From Lachnospiraceae bacterium (GTDB lineage: Bacteria > Bacillota > Clostridia > Lachnospirales > Lachnospiraceae): a DNA stretch of 64,000 nt. The stretch's first letter is position 1; each line of letters opens with the position of its first letter. Where the stretch lies: NCBI GenBank assembly GCA_017634975.1, contig JAGBMJ010000093.1, forward strand, positions 1 to 64,000. Reading direction: 5' to 3'. The notes beneath the pieces are model-generated. The model was not told the origin of the DNA. It saw only the letters and a list, made by a program, of their open reading frames with translations, and did no database searches. Below, in pieces: positions 52,645 to 61,238 of this stretch. A program made the position numbers and the translations under genes.

Positions 52645-53832
52645 TTAAATATTCCCGAAAAACCGTATCTCAGCGATACCGTTCTGCTTTGCATAATCTT
52701 CATATTCGGCTTTGCTGATCTTCGTATCCCGGATCAGTCCCGATACACGCTTTCCTTCGGCACGCATCTTTCCGATCTGTGCAAGAGCTTCTTTGCGTCC
52801 GGCCTCATCGTATACGATCCAGGTGATCCCCTCCGCTTCCGGTTTTTTCTTTCCCTGTGCCGATAGCGCGCTCTGAATATCATCCAGCAAAAAGACACAT
52901 CCGATCGCCGGCGCATCCTTGCCAAATCGTGAAAGCAGATTATCGTAGCGTCCGCCTTTGACGATGGCATCACCCACCCCGTAGGTAAACGCTTTAAAGA
53001 TCACACCGGTATAATAATGAAACTTGCTGACCATCCCCAGATCAAAGGAGACATATTCCGCCAGTCCGTAAAGATCTACCAGAGCATACAGTTCCACCAG
53101 ACGGTCGATCGCATTCCGGGACCGCGCATTCGTCACCAGCCTGCGCGCTTCCTTCAGCTCATCGATCGTACAGATATCGCCGGCATGCTGCAAGAGATCC
53201 AGATACTGCTTTGCCACACCGGCCTCCCGCAGTACTTCTTCCGCACCGTAATAATTCTTTACGGAGATATACTCCCGCAGGTTCAGGATCACATCTTCAT
53301 CCAGTCCGGCTTCCTCACAGATGCCCTTGAAAAAGTCGATCTCACCGACGCTGACCGTAAACTGGTCAAAACCGGAGCTCTTCAGTGCTTCGATCACCAG
53401 GCAGATCATTTCCGCGTCCGCTTCCACGCGTTCTTCCCCGATCAATTCCACACCCATCTGTGTCGTCTCATTCAGTTTGCCCTGCAGCTGCGTGGTATTC
53501 GTAAACGCATTGCCCTCGTAGCAGAGACGGATCGGCATCGGATCTTCCATAAAATACTTTGCCGCGCAACGCGCGATGGAAGGGGTGAAATCCGGGCGTA
53601 GTGCCAGCGTATTTCCCTCTTTATCAAAAAACTTGTACAGATCTTTCGACGGAGTCGTGCCCACTTCCTTGGAAAACACATCAAAAAACTCAAAGGCCGG
53701 TGTCTGGATCTCCTGATATCCATAGCAGTCAAATACCTTCTGCAGCCTTTTTCCCGTCCGGCGCTTCCAATCCAGCTCCGCTCCGTAAATGTCTCTTACG
53801 CCCTCCGGCGTATGTATCAATAATCTTTCCAT
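52645..53832 (-). CDS. hisZ: ATP phosphoribosyltransferase regulatory subunit
   Basis: The 395-aa histidyl-tRNA-synthetase paralogue begins ERLLIHTPEGVRDIYGAELD. It has the class II fold with YQEIQTPAFEFFDVFSKEVG, SKDLYKFFDKEGNTLALRPD and a final DTKISKAEYEDYAKQNGI. It lacks catalytic motifs and acts with short HisG. No Shine-Dalgarno sequence precedes the ATG; the promoter predicts a leader of about 1-3 bases, so the mRNA looks leaderless. It is the first gene of the his unit. Confidence 0.95.
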   Translation of the reverse strand: MERLLIHTPEGVRDIYGAELDWKRRTGKRLQKVFDCYGYQEIQTPAFEFFDVFSKEVGTTPSKDLYKFFDKEGNTLALRPDFTPSIARCAAKYFMEDPMPIRLCYEGNAFTNTTQLQGKLNETTQMGVELIGEERVEADAEMICLVIEALKSSGFDQFTVSVGEIDFFKGICEEAGLDEDVILNLREYISVKNYYGAEEVLREAGVAKQYLDLLQHAGDICTIDELKEARRLVTNARSRNAIDRLVELYALVDLYGLAEYVSFDLGMVSKFHYYTGVIFKAFTYGVGDAIVKGGRYDNLLSRFGKDAPAIGCVFLLDDIQSALSAQGKKKPEAEGITWIVYDEAGRKEALAQIGKMRAEGKRVSGLIRDTKISKAEYEDYAKQNGIAEIRFFGNI

Positions 53833-53840
53833 AATCCGAT

Positions 53841-53870
53841 ATTATATAATAATTTTCTACACTATGTCAA
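53841..53870 (-). promoter_or_regulatory. Consensus sigma-A promoter of the his operon, overlapping the stop codon of the ABC permease
   Basis: The minus strand reads a perfect TTGACA (53870-53865), an 18-base spacer and a perfect TATAAT (53846-53841). The TGA of the upstream gene (53869-53867) is inside the -35 box. The predicted start of transcription lies at about 53835-53833, one to three bases before the hisZ ATG. No T-box or leader peptide fits in the gap. Confidence 0.8.
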
Positions 53871-55909
53871 CCGCGGTCTGTTTTTGCGTTTTTACTCCGT
53901 TTCTGTAAAAACACAAAGCCAAGCGCCATAAACACGATCCCGCTGATCACCATTCCCGCCCCGGTACCGAAACTTATGGTTTCTTCGGCAAGGAACGGCA
54001 GTTTCTTTGTGATCGGCTCCTCAAACTGCTGCAGGAGCAGGGACGTCAGGTTGTTTAACGCGTGCATCAGGATCGACAGCCAGATGCACTGTTCCTTCCA
54101 GGCCACATAGGTCAGCACGATACCCACCAGACCGATCAGGAAAAACTGCAGGATACTCATATGATACAAACCAAACAGCAGGCCGCAGGCCACCACAGCC
54201 ACCCACGCTTTATACTTATTCTCCAGCGCTCCGAGCAGAAATCCGCGAAAAACAAATTCCTCGCAGACCGGCGGCACCACAGCCACTGCAAGGATGAGCA
54301 GCCAGAGCGGTTTGTTCTCCCAGAGCGATACCAGCATCTCCGTATTCTCGGTAGACAGGGAAGGAAATGCCGCCGTGATCAGACCGCCGATCACCTGGAT
54401 CACCAGATAGGATCCGACGATCATCAATACCGATGCGATCACTGCAATCGCCCTTGGCCTGCCGAGATGAAAGACCTTTCGGAAATCCGCCTTGATGTAC
54501 CACGAATACCCGAGTACACATGCCAGCATAAGCCCCTGCTCCACGAACAATCCGTAGAGTCCCCACTTGGCTACGGCCAGAGATCCCGCAAAAAGCATCA
54601 CGATCAGCAGGACCGAAAAAAGCAGCACCACATCGCCGAGCCCCGGGATCTGGTTTTCCTTCATATCTTTTCTGGCTTCCATCAGATGCAGGGAAGCTGC
54701 CGCATCTCCAAACAGGATGTTTTCCGAAGAAAACAATCTTGCCATCAGTACCACGGCGACACCCGCATAGGCCAGATTGGAGATCAGCACCATTGCGATC
54801 CGTGACAGTTCAAAATGGAATTTGAACAGCTCCGCGATGAGAAGCGTGATATTGACCACCGGGATCAGTGCCGTTGTGCCGTTCAGTCGAAGTGACGGGA
54901 TCATCCCCGCCATACCGCCCATCATAAAGATGAGCATCACGGGTGTGGTATAGTTCTGTGCCTCCTTAAAGCTTCTTGCATAGATGCATGCACACAGGCA
55001 CACCGCAGAAGCAAACATCGCAAATACCAATACGCAGAGCAGTGTAACGATCATCGCCGGGATATACGAAAACAGGTTGATCCCCGGATCCTGTCCGACC
55101 GCTGCCGTACTGCTCATCAGGTAAAAGGCCATGATCCCCATCGACAGCAGATTGAGCAGTGCCGCAGCTACCGCTACCGTAGAGGTCGCCAGAAACTTCG
55201 CCGTGATCAGCTCCAGATTCTTGACCGGCAGAGTCAGCAGTGTTTCCAGCGTTCCGCGTTCCTTTTCCCCGGCCGTCGTATCGATTGCCGGATATAACGC
55301 ACCCATCAGGATACTCGTGATCAGAAGGAACGGAACGATATAGCCGAAGATGTACCCCGCATTTTCTTCCCTGGTCGAAAAATCCTTCATTGCGAAACCG
55401 ATCGGGGAAAGCGTTTCCTTGATATCCATCCCTTTTTCTTCGAGGATCCGATCGCGCAGATCATCCCGGTAATCCCCCAGCATATCCTTGAGCATTCCGG
55501 CCGCGGTCTGCGAATCCGTTTCGGAAGCCATATAACCGATCTCATAATACGGCCGGTTTTCCGATACCGACTGCATCACATAAGCATCCACTTCCTTCTG
55601 CCGCAGGGCTTCCTCGGAATCCCGGTTCTGCATATAGGAATCCACAAAAATAAACTCGTACTCATGTGCCTCCTGCTTCTCCAGGATAAAGTTCTTCAGT
55701 TCTGCCGCATTCTCCGTGTCCTGTACCGACACACGGTAACTCTTGCTCGTCGAAGCCTTGATCATCGAAGTGGAAAGGTACATGGAAAACATAAAGATCA
55801 GCGGATAGAGGATCAGCGGTACCACGATCATCATCAGGATGGTCTTTTTATCACGCAGGATATCCAGGATCTCTTTCCGGTAAAGCGCTTTTACGATCTT
55901 TTTATTCAT
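53867..55909 (-). CDS. ABC-2-type Na+-exporter-like permease fused to a CPBP intramembrane protease domain
   Basis: The 680-aa protein has an N-terminal ABC-2 permease half: one TM near residue 30, a large extracytoplasmic loop (45-190), then six TMs with GAVYPAIDTTAGEKERGTLE-like GALYPAIDTTAGEKERGTLE and LPVKNLELITAKFLA. Its C-terminal half is a CPBP/CaaX-type protease domain with all four motifs (CEEFVFRGFLLGALEN, GLLFGLYHMS, HALNNL). It probably pairs with the ABC ATPase upstream for Na+ or peptide export, while the protease half may process a peptide or act as a chaperone. It overlaps the ATPase gene by 4 bases. Confidence 0.9.
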   Translation of the reverse strand: MNKKIVKALYRKEILDILRDKKTILMMIVVPLILYPLIFMFSMYLSTSMIKASTSKSYRVSVQDTENAAELKNFILEKQEAHEYEFIFVDSYMQNRDSEEALRQKEVDAYVMQSVSENRPYYEIGYMASETDSQTAAGMLKDMLGDYRDDLRDRILEEKGMDIKETLSPIGFAMKDFSTREENAGYIFGYIVPFLLITSILMGALYPAIDTTAGEKERGTLETLLTLPVKNLELITAKFLATSTVAVAAALLNLLSMGIMAFYLMSSTAAVGQDPGINLFSYIPAMIVTLLCVLVFAMFASAVCLCACIYARSFKEAQNYTTPVMLIFMMGGMAGMIPSLRLNGTTALIPVVNITLLIAELFKFHFELSRIAMVLISNLAYAGVAVVLMARLFSSENILFGDAAASLHLMEARKDMKENQIPGLGDVVLLFSVLLIVMLFAGSLAVAKWGLYGLFVEQGLMLACVLGYSWYIKADFRKVFHLGRPRAIAVIASVLMIVGSYLVIQVIGGLITAAFPSLSTENTEMLVSLWENKPLWLLILAVAVVPPVCEEFVFRGFLLGALENKYKAWVAVVACGLLFGLYHMSILQFFLIGLVGIVLTYVAWKEQCIWLSILMHALNNLTSLLLQQFEEPITKKLPFLAEETISFGTGAGMVISGIVFMALGFVFLQKRSKNAKTDRG

Positions 55910-56718
55910 AAGGCGCCCTCCTCATCCGTTTCTTTCTTCTCCTGTTCGATCCCGTTGATCAGGGAGCGGAAGGTCTCCCGAAGATTCTCGGTCCCGGTCT
56001 GTTCCATCAGCCCGGCCGGCGTACCTTCCGCAATGATCCTTCCCTTATAGATCATCACGATCCGGTCGCACAGATACTGTGCCTCCTCCATATAATGCGT
56101 GGAATACAGCACACCGCGTCCGCGTTCACGTTCCGACCGCATAAATTCGATAATAGATTCGCTGCTCAAAATGTCCAGTCCGAGGGTCGGCTCATCAAAG
56201 ATATAGATCTGTGGGGAATGTACAAGGCAGCGCGCAATGCTGGCACGCTGTTTCTGCCCCGTAGAGAGCCTTTCGATACGGTTATCGATAAACCCCTGCA
56301 GACGCAGCACCTCCGTGATCTGATCGATCCGCTGCTCCGTCGTATCCGTATCCAGACCGTAGATCTCCGCGATCGTCCGGAGCATCTCCCGTACCGACAG
56401 ACGGTTATACAGTTTCGTATTCTCGGAAAGGTAACCGATATAGCGCTTGACGGCGATATCATCGGTCATCTCCGCCCCGTTGTCATCGATCACTGATACC
56501 GTTCCGGAAGTCGGCTTCATCAGCGTTCCGAGCATGCGCAGCAGGGTTGTCTTCCCGGCGCCGTTCGGTCCCAGCACCCCCAGGATCTCACCGCCCTTCG
56601 CCGTCAGAGACACGTGATCCACCGCCAGGAATTCTTCCTGCCGGCTCTTTTTCTTATTCCCGTCCACACTGACGGAACGGTTAAACTTTTTGCAAAGTTC
56701 CGTTGCCTGAATCCTCAT
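55906..56718 (-). CDS. ABC transporter ATP-binding protein (NatA-type)
   Basis: The 270-aa ATPase shows Walker [15 protein letters not shown], signature [15 protein letters not shown], Walker [12 protein letters not shown] and the switch His ([11 protein letters not shown]). It partners the ABC-2/CPBP permease, which it overlaps by four bases (ATGA). Its own start overlaps the trmD stop by the same 4-base pattern, so the four genes rimM-trmD-ATPase-permease form one coupled unit. A Lys/Arg-rich insert ([11 protein letters not shown]) near residue 20 is unusual. Confidence 0.95.
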   Translation of the reverse strand: MRIQATELCKKFNRSVSVDGNKKKSRQEEFLAVDHVSLTAKGGEILGVLGPNGAGKTTLLRMLGTLMKPTSGTVSVIDDNGAEMTDDIAVKRYIGYLSENTKLYNRLSVREMLRTIAEIYGLDTDTTEQRIDQITEVLRLQGFIDNRIERLSTGQKQRASIARCLVHSPQIYIFDEPTLGLDILSSESIIEFMRSERERGRGVLYSTHYMEEAQYLCDRIVMIYKGRIIAEGTPAGLMEQTGTENLRETFRSLINGIEQEKKETDEEGAL

Positions 56719-57512
56719 GTTTCCCCCTCATCTGCCCCATTTTGTATCACAACCGGCTCTGTCGTTTTCTTCTTTTTCCGGCGCTTTTTCTTCTCCGGTA
56801 CCGGCGGATGCAGCTCCATATATTTTTCATACAGATCGGGGCGCCGCTCCCTGGTGCGTTCGATGGACTGTTCCAGCCGCCACTTCTCTACATTTCCATG
56901 ATGGCCGGACAGCAGGATCTCGGGCACTTTTTTGCCCCGCCATTCCTCGGGCCGTGTATATTGCGGATACTCCAACAGGCCGTCGTTAAAGCTCTCGGTC
57001 GTTGCCGATTCATCATTATTGAGCACCCCCGGGATCAGCCGGGAGACGGCATCCATCATCACCAGCGCCGGCAGTTCCCCGCCGGTCAGTACATAATCCC
57101 CGATGGAGATATTATCTGTTACGATTTCTTCGAGCACACGCTCATCGATTCCTTCGTAATGCCCGCAAAGAAAGATCAGTTCTTCCTCTTTGGCCAGTTC
57201 TTCCGCCTTGGCCTGGTCAAATACGCTGCCCTGCGGCGTTGCATAGACCACGCGTGGCTTTTTGCCCTCGGGGCATCGGATCCTCTCGAGTACCGCCTGA
57301 TAGGTATCGTATACCGGCTGTGCCTGGATCAGCATGCCGGCACCTCCTCCGTAGGTATAGTCATCCACCCGTTTATGTTTTTCGATCGTATAATCCCGTA
57401 TGTGAAAGGTCTCCAGCGAAAGGATACCGGCTTCCATCGCCTTATACAGCACACCTGTATGCATCCCTTTTTCGATCAGTTCCGGGAATAAAGTCATTAC
57501 ATAAAAATGCAC
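56715..57512 (-). CDS. trmD: tRNA (guanine37-N1)-methyltransferase
   Basis: The 265-aa SPOUT enzyme methylates G37 in tRNAs. It shows [40 protein letters not shown], the knot motifs [20 protein letters not shown] and [20 protein letters not shown], and YTRPEEW. It has a C-terminal extension of about 30 residues with KKKRRKKKK, absent in standard TrmD. Starts right after rimM. Confidence 0.97.
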   Translation of the reverse strand: MHFYVMTLFPELIEKGMHTGVLYKAMEAGILSLETFHIRDYTIEKHKRVDDYTYGGGAGMLIQAQPVYDTYQAVLERIRCPEGKKPRVVYATPQGSVFDQAKAEELAKEEELIFLCGHYEGIDERVLEEIVTDNISIGDYVLTGGELPALVMMDAVSRLIPGVLNNDESATTESFNDGLLEYPQYTRPEEWRGKKVPEILLSGHHGNVEKWRLEQSIERTRERRPDLYEKYMELHPPVPEKKKRRKKKKTTEPVVIQNGADEGET

Positions 57513-58022
57513 TTACAGCCCCTCCATCACGGACACATCCATGCGGCCGCCTTTCACATCAACTTTCAAAACACATTGCCGTATCGCCGGCAGCAACAGT
57601 TCTGTCCCGTCGGTACGCTCGATCTGATACACATCATTGGCTCCGGTCTCCAGCACATCCTTTACCGTGCCGATCTGCACATCATCCTCATAAACCGCCA
57701 GACCGATCAGATCGGAGATATAATACTCATCTTCCTCCAGCGGTGTTGCATGCGCACGGTCTACATACAACTCCCTCTTGCGCAGCCCTTCCACAGCATT
57801 CCGATCCGTAAATTCGGCAAAGCGGAGAATGATACGGTCATTCTGCTGTTTCATGCCTTTCAGATGCAGTGTTTCAAAGCCATCCTTCCCGGCCAGATAG
57901 ATCTCTTTTACCTTCTTCAGATGTAATACATCATCGGTCGTCGGATATACCTTCACCTCACCCTGTACACCATGCGGCTCCGTGATCACACCGATGCGAA
58001 AATAATCTTCTTTTTCTGTCAT
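57513..58022 (-). CDS. rimM: Ribosome maturation factor RimM
   Basis: The ATG at 58022 follows AAAGGTGG; the reading from 58040 lacks a site. The 169-aa protein has the RimM barrel with YFRIGVITEPHGVQGEVKVY, RFAEFTDRNAVEGLRKRELY and the PRC domain (DLIGLAVYEDDVQIGTVKDV, ending LLPAIRQCVLKVD). It matures the 30S head. It begins the rimM-trmD-ABC unit and has its own promoter. Confidence 0.96.
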   Translation of the reverse strand: MTEKEDYFRIGVITEPHGVQGEVKVYPTTDDVLHLKKVKEIYLAGKDGFETLHLKGMKQQNDRIILRFAEFTDRNAVEGLRKRELYVDRAHATPLEEDEYYISDLIGLAVYEDDVQIGTVKDVLETGANDVYQIERTDGTELLLPAIRQCVLKVDVKGGRMDVSVMEGL

Positions 58023-58062
58023 AATCCACCTTTCTCCCATACAACATCACATAATCTATAAA

Positions 58063-58091
58063 AGTATATCATGACAGGGGTTATTTTTCAA
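58063..58091 (-). promoter_or_regulatory. Promoter of the rimM-trmD-ABC unit
   Basis: The minus strand reads TTGAAA (58091-58086), a 17-base spacer and TATACT (58068-58063), directly after the khpA terminator and about 40 bases before rimM. Confidence 0.65.
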
Positions 58092-58095
58092 AATA

Positions 58096-58124
58096 AAAAC
58101 CGCCCCCAGTAAAGGAAGCGGTTT
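58096..58124 (-). terminator. Terminator or attenuator between khpA and rimM
   Basis: AAACCGCTTCC pairs with GGGGGCGGTTTT (with wobbles) around a 6-base loop, followed on the minus strand by TTTTTATTTT. Confidence 0.7.
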
Positions 58125-58134
58125 GCTTGTCAGC

Positions 58135-58365
58135 TTATTCAATAATGTCCACATCCACAAACAGATCATCTTTCGTCGATGCGGCCTTTACTACGGAACG
58201 GATCGCTTTGGCAATGCGTCCCTGCTTGCCGATCACCTTTCCCATATCCGATGGATCGACCTTCAGTTTGACCGTTACATGCTTTCCGTCGGTTTCCTCC
58301 GTAACGACCACTTCATCCGGCTTCTCCACGAGTGCTTTGGCGATCACCTCTACTAATTCTTTCAT
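58135..58365 (-). CDS. khpA: KH-domain RNA-binding protein
   Basis: The ATG at 58365 follows GGAGGGG, giving 76 aa beginning MKELVEVIAKALVEKPDEVV. The single type II KH domain holds the GKVIGKQGRIAKAIRSVVKA loop. KhpA acts with KhpB on small RNAs and cell-envelope genes in Firmicutes. It follows rpsP, as is usual. Confidence 0.95.
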   Translation of the reverse strand: MKELVEVIAKALVEKPDEVVVTEETDGKHVTVKLKVDPSDMGKVIGKQGRIAKAIRSVVKAASTKDDLFVDVDIIE

Positions 58366-58413
58366 GGTATCCCCTCCAAACTCCCCGTTAATCATTCAAC
58401 GCTACCGGATTAC

Positions 58414-58659
58414 TTATTTCTCGATATTCGCCAGTTTGAGGATCTTGCCTACGGTTTCGGTCGGCTGTGCGCCGTTTGCCAGCCACTTCTTTGTCTTCTC
58501 TGCATCAACCTTGTAGGTGGAAGGCTCGGTATTCGGATCATAGGTACCGATCTCATCGATCACCTTACCATCACGAGCGTTACGGGAATCAGCAACCACG
58601 ATACGATATACCGGTTTCTTCTTCTTACCCATTCTTGTCAAACGAATCTTTACTGCCAT
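58414..58659 (-). CDS. rpsP: 30S ribosomal protein S16
   Basis: 81 aa; [20 protein letters not shown] and [20 protein letters not shown] identify bS16. A strong ribosome site (GGGAGG) precedes the ATG. It lies downstream of ffh and upstream of khpA; the gap to ffh (58660-58793) shows no gene. Confidence 0.97.
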   Translation of the reverse strand: MAVKIRLTRMGKKKKPVYRIVVADSRNARDGKVIDEIGTYDPNTEPSTYKVDAEKTKKWLANGAQPTETVGKILKLANIEK

Positions 58660-58793
58660 TTTGTTTTTCCTCCCTTTTCTTTGGAATCCTTAAATATTAA
58701 ACTGTTTTATATTGATATCACGTATAGTGTATATCGCTGTATAACGATCCGATCATCGCAGGAGCACTCTTGTGAATCCCGTTTTTTTGCAGA

Positions 58794-60170
58794 TCAGAAC
58801 GGAAATCTCTTTCCTCCGAAACCACCCAGACCGCCCATCCGTCCGCGCTTGCCCATACCGCCGAGCATCCCCGGCATCTGCTTCATCATCTTCTGGGACT
58901 GCTCAAACTGCTTGATGAAACGGTTGACCTCCGCAATATCGACTCCTGCGCCTTTAGCAATCCTGTGCTTGCGCTGCGGATTCAGAAGCTTCGGATTGGA
59001 CCGTTCCTGGGGTGTCATAGACAGCACGATCGCTTCGGTACGCTTCATCGCCTTTTCATCGATCATCCCTTCGATCTCGTTCATCTTGCTGCCCACACCG
59101 GGAAGCATCGACAGGATACTCGTAAGGCCGCCCATATTCTGCATCTGCTTCATAGAAGTCAGGAAATCGTTAAAATCAAACTTGCCTTTTCGCAGGCGCC
59201 CGGCCATATCCTTCTCGGTCTCAGCATCAAGGGACATATTCTGTTCCGCTTTTTCGATCAGCGTCAGTACATCGCCCATTCCCAGGATCCTGCCGGCCAT
59301 ACGATCCGGATAAAACTGTTCCAGATCCGAAAGCTTCTCGCCCATACCGACATAGAGGATCGGCTTGCCGGTCACTGCCTTTACGGAAAGTGCCGCACCA
59401 CCTCTGGTATCGCCGTCCATCTTGGATAAGATGATACCCGTCACTCCGATCTTTTCATCAAACTCTTTCGCCACATTGACCGCATCCTGGCCGGTCATGG
59501 CATCTACCACCAGAAGTGTCTGATGTACTTCTATATTTTCTTTGATGCGGATCAGCTCCTGCATCATATCTTCATCGATATGCAGACGACCTGCCGTATC
59601 GAGGATGATCACGTTATGCCCGTTCTTTTCGGCATATGCCAGTGCCTCTTTGGCGATCTCCACCGGCTTGTGGTTCGTACCCATCGAGAATACTTCCACT
59701 TCCTGCTTCTTTCCGTTGATCTGCAGCTGTTCGATCGCAGCGGGACGGTAGATATCGCAGGCAACCAGCAACGGTTTCTTTCCTTTTTGCTTGAGCTTTC
59801 CGGCGATCTTGGCCGTCGTTGTCGTTTTACCGGCACCCTGCAGACCGCACATCATGATCACGGTCTTTGCCTGTCCGGGCTGCAGTTTCAGTTCCGTCGT
59901 CTCCGATCCCATCAGGGCCGTCATCTCTTCGTTTACGATCTTGATGACCATCTGCCCCGGATTCAGTCCACTGATCACTTCCTCGCCGATGGCGCGCTCT
60001 TCCACGGATTTTACAAACTGCTTTACCACGCGGAAATTCACGTCTGCTTCCAGAAGCGCCATCTTCACTTCCTTCATGGCTACTTTCAGATCCGCTTCCG
60101 TGATCTTTCCCTTCCCGCGAAGGTTCTTAAATATATCCTGTAATTTGTCGCTCAGGCTTTCAAATGCCAT
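58794..60170 (-). CDS. ffh: Signal recognition particle protein Ffh
   Basis: The 458-aa GTPase has an N domain and the G domain motifs GLQGAGKTTTTAKIAGKLKQ, DTAGRLHIDEDMM, SKMDGDTRGG and GMGEKLSDLEQF. It ends with a Met-rich M domain (FKQFEQSQKMMKQMPGMLGG-like FIKQFEQSQKMMKQMPGMLG). It binds the SRP RNA and signal sequences. It starts three bases after ylxM. Confidence 0.97.
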   Translation of the reverse strand: MAFESLSDKLQDIFKNLRGKGKITEADLKVAMKEVKMALLEADVNFRVVKQFVKSVEERAIGEEVISGLNPGQMVIKIVNEEMTALMGSETTELKLQPGQAKTVIMMCGLQGAGKTTTTAKIAGKLKQKGKKPLLVACDIYRPAAIEQLQINGKKQEVEVFSMGTNHKPVEIAKEALAYAEKNGHNVIILDTAGRLHIDEDMMQELIRIKENIEVHQTLLVVDAMTGQDAVNVAKEFDEKIGVTGIILSKMDGDTRGGAALSVKAVTGKPILYVGMGEKLSDLEQFYPDRMAGRILGMGDVLTLIEKAEQNMSLDAETEKDMAGRLRKGKFDFNDFLTSMKQMQNMGGLTSILSMLPGVGSKMNEIEGMIDEKAMKRTEAIVLSMTPQERSNPKLLNPQRKHRIAKGAGVDIAEVNRFIKQFEQSQKMMKQMPGMLGGMGKRGRMGGLGGFGGKRFPF

Positions 60171-60173
60171 AGA

Positions 60174-60551
60174 TCAATTCTCCAATGCTCCGGTCAGCTG
60201 TTCCATCTGTTCCATCAGTACCGCGGTCCGGCGCTCATCCATATACAGAACACCGTCATCCGATATCGCATCTCCGAGCATCCTGCGGATCTGCTCGAGT
60301 CCTTCATTCTGCTTCCGGTACTGCTCGATCAGTCCGAGCTTCTCTTCATAACCCCGGAGCGTATGGTCACACCGCTTCAGCAGATCATGTACTCCCTGTC
60401 TGGTAATGCCGTATTGTTCCGCGATCTCGGTCAGCGACAGATCTTCATACACCGCAGCCCTGCAGATCTCCTGCTGGTGCTCGGTCAGCAACGGTCCATA
60501 AAAATCCAACAATATCCCCTGCTCCACGATCTTTTCCATAACAAATGCCAT
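60174..60551 (-). CDS. ylxM: YlxM-like DNA-binding/SRP-associated protein
   Basis: The 125-aa protein has a winged helix-turn-helix (EDLSLTEIAEQYGITRQGVH) and a basic RCDHTLRGYEEKLGL segment. YlxM sits next to ffh throughout Firmicutes and modulates SRP assembly. It begins the ffh unit. Confidence 0.93.
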   Translation of the reverse strand: MAFVMEKIVEQGILLDFYGPLLTEHQQEICRAAVYEDLSLTEIAEQYGITRQGVHDLLKRCDHTLRGYEEKLGLIEQYRKQNEGLEQIRRMLGDAISDDGVLYMDERRTAVLMEQMEQLTGALEN

Positions 60552-60602
60552 TATATCAGATCATCCGCAGGTGTCAAGTATTTTTTCTTTACACCCGTTT
60601 AT

Positions 60603-61214
60603 TCAGATCATGCCCTCTCTTCGGCGGATCAGATCGTCGATGATGCCTGCTACCCCTTCCACCCCCAGGTTGCTGCTGTTGATGCACAGATCATAATTTC
60701 TGGAATCACCCCATTTGCCGTCACAGTAATAATTGTGATAACTCTTTCTCGTGGCATCCTTACGCTTCATCAGACGAAGTGCCTCGTCCTCGGACAGGTT
60801 GTACTTCTCCATGATACGTCTGCACTTGGTCGCTTTGTTGCCCAATACAAAGATGGAGACCATCGCCGGATGCTTCCGCAGGACATATTCTCCGCAGCGT
60901 CCCACGATCACGAACGATTCGCCCCGGTCCGCCAGCTTGCGGATATAATCAAACTGCAGCTTCGCTACGGTCTCTTCCAGAGAGCTGGTATAGCCGGCCA
61001 CTGTTCTGGTTAAAAGCGGATTCCGCGGCTTCTCATCGTAGCGCTGCAGGTCCATGATATCCATATGCTTCTCATTGGAAATAGCTTCCAGCAGCTTGTG
61101 ATCCAGAAACTGGATCCCGTATTTCTGTGCCAGTGATTCAGCCGCCTCGTGTCCGCCGCTGCCAAACTCCCTGCCCAGCGCGATGATGATCTGTTTTTCC
61201 ATTTTCTTTTCCAT
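60603..61214 (-). CDS. Cytidylate-kinase-like family protein
   Basis: The start at 61214 follows GGGGG at a spacing of 7, giving 203 aa. It begins IIALGREFGSGGHEAAESLA, a variant P-loop common in the cytidylate-kinase-like family, followed by FLDHKLLEAIS and VIVGRCGEYVLRKHP. It is distinct from the real cmk at 23713-24390. Function unknown. It lies between the permease and ylxM; about 50 bases separate it from ylxM. Confidence 0.9.
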   Translation of the reverse strand: MEKKMEKQIIIALGREFGSGGHEAAESLAQKYGIQFLDHKLLEAISNEKHMDIMDLQRYDEKPRNPLLTRTVAGYTSSLEETVAKLQFDYIRKLADRGESFVIVGRCGEYVLRKHPAMVSIFVLGNKATKCRRIMEKYNLSEDEALRLMKRKDATRKSYHNYYCDGKWGDSRNYDLCINSSNLGVEGVAGIIDDLIRRREGMI

Positions 61215-61238
61215 CCCGTTACCCCCTGTTCCCATAAT

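Noticed and set aside
53833-53866. T-box riboswitch before hisZ
   Set aside because: Only 34 bases separate the genes and the promoter fills them.
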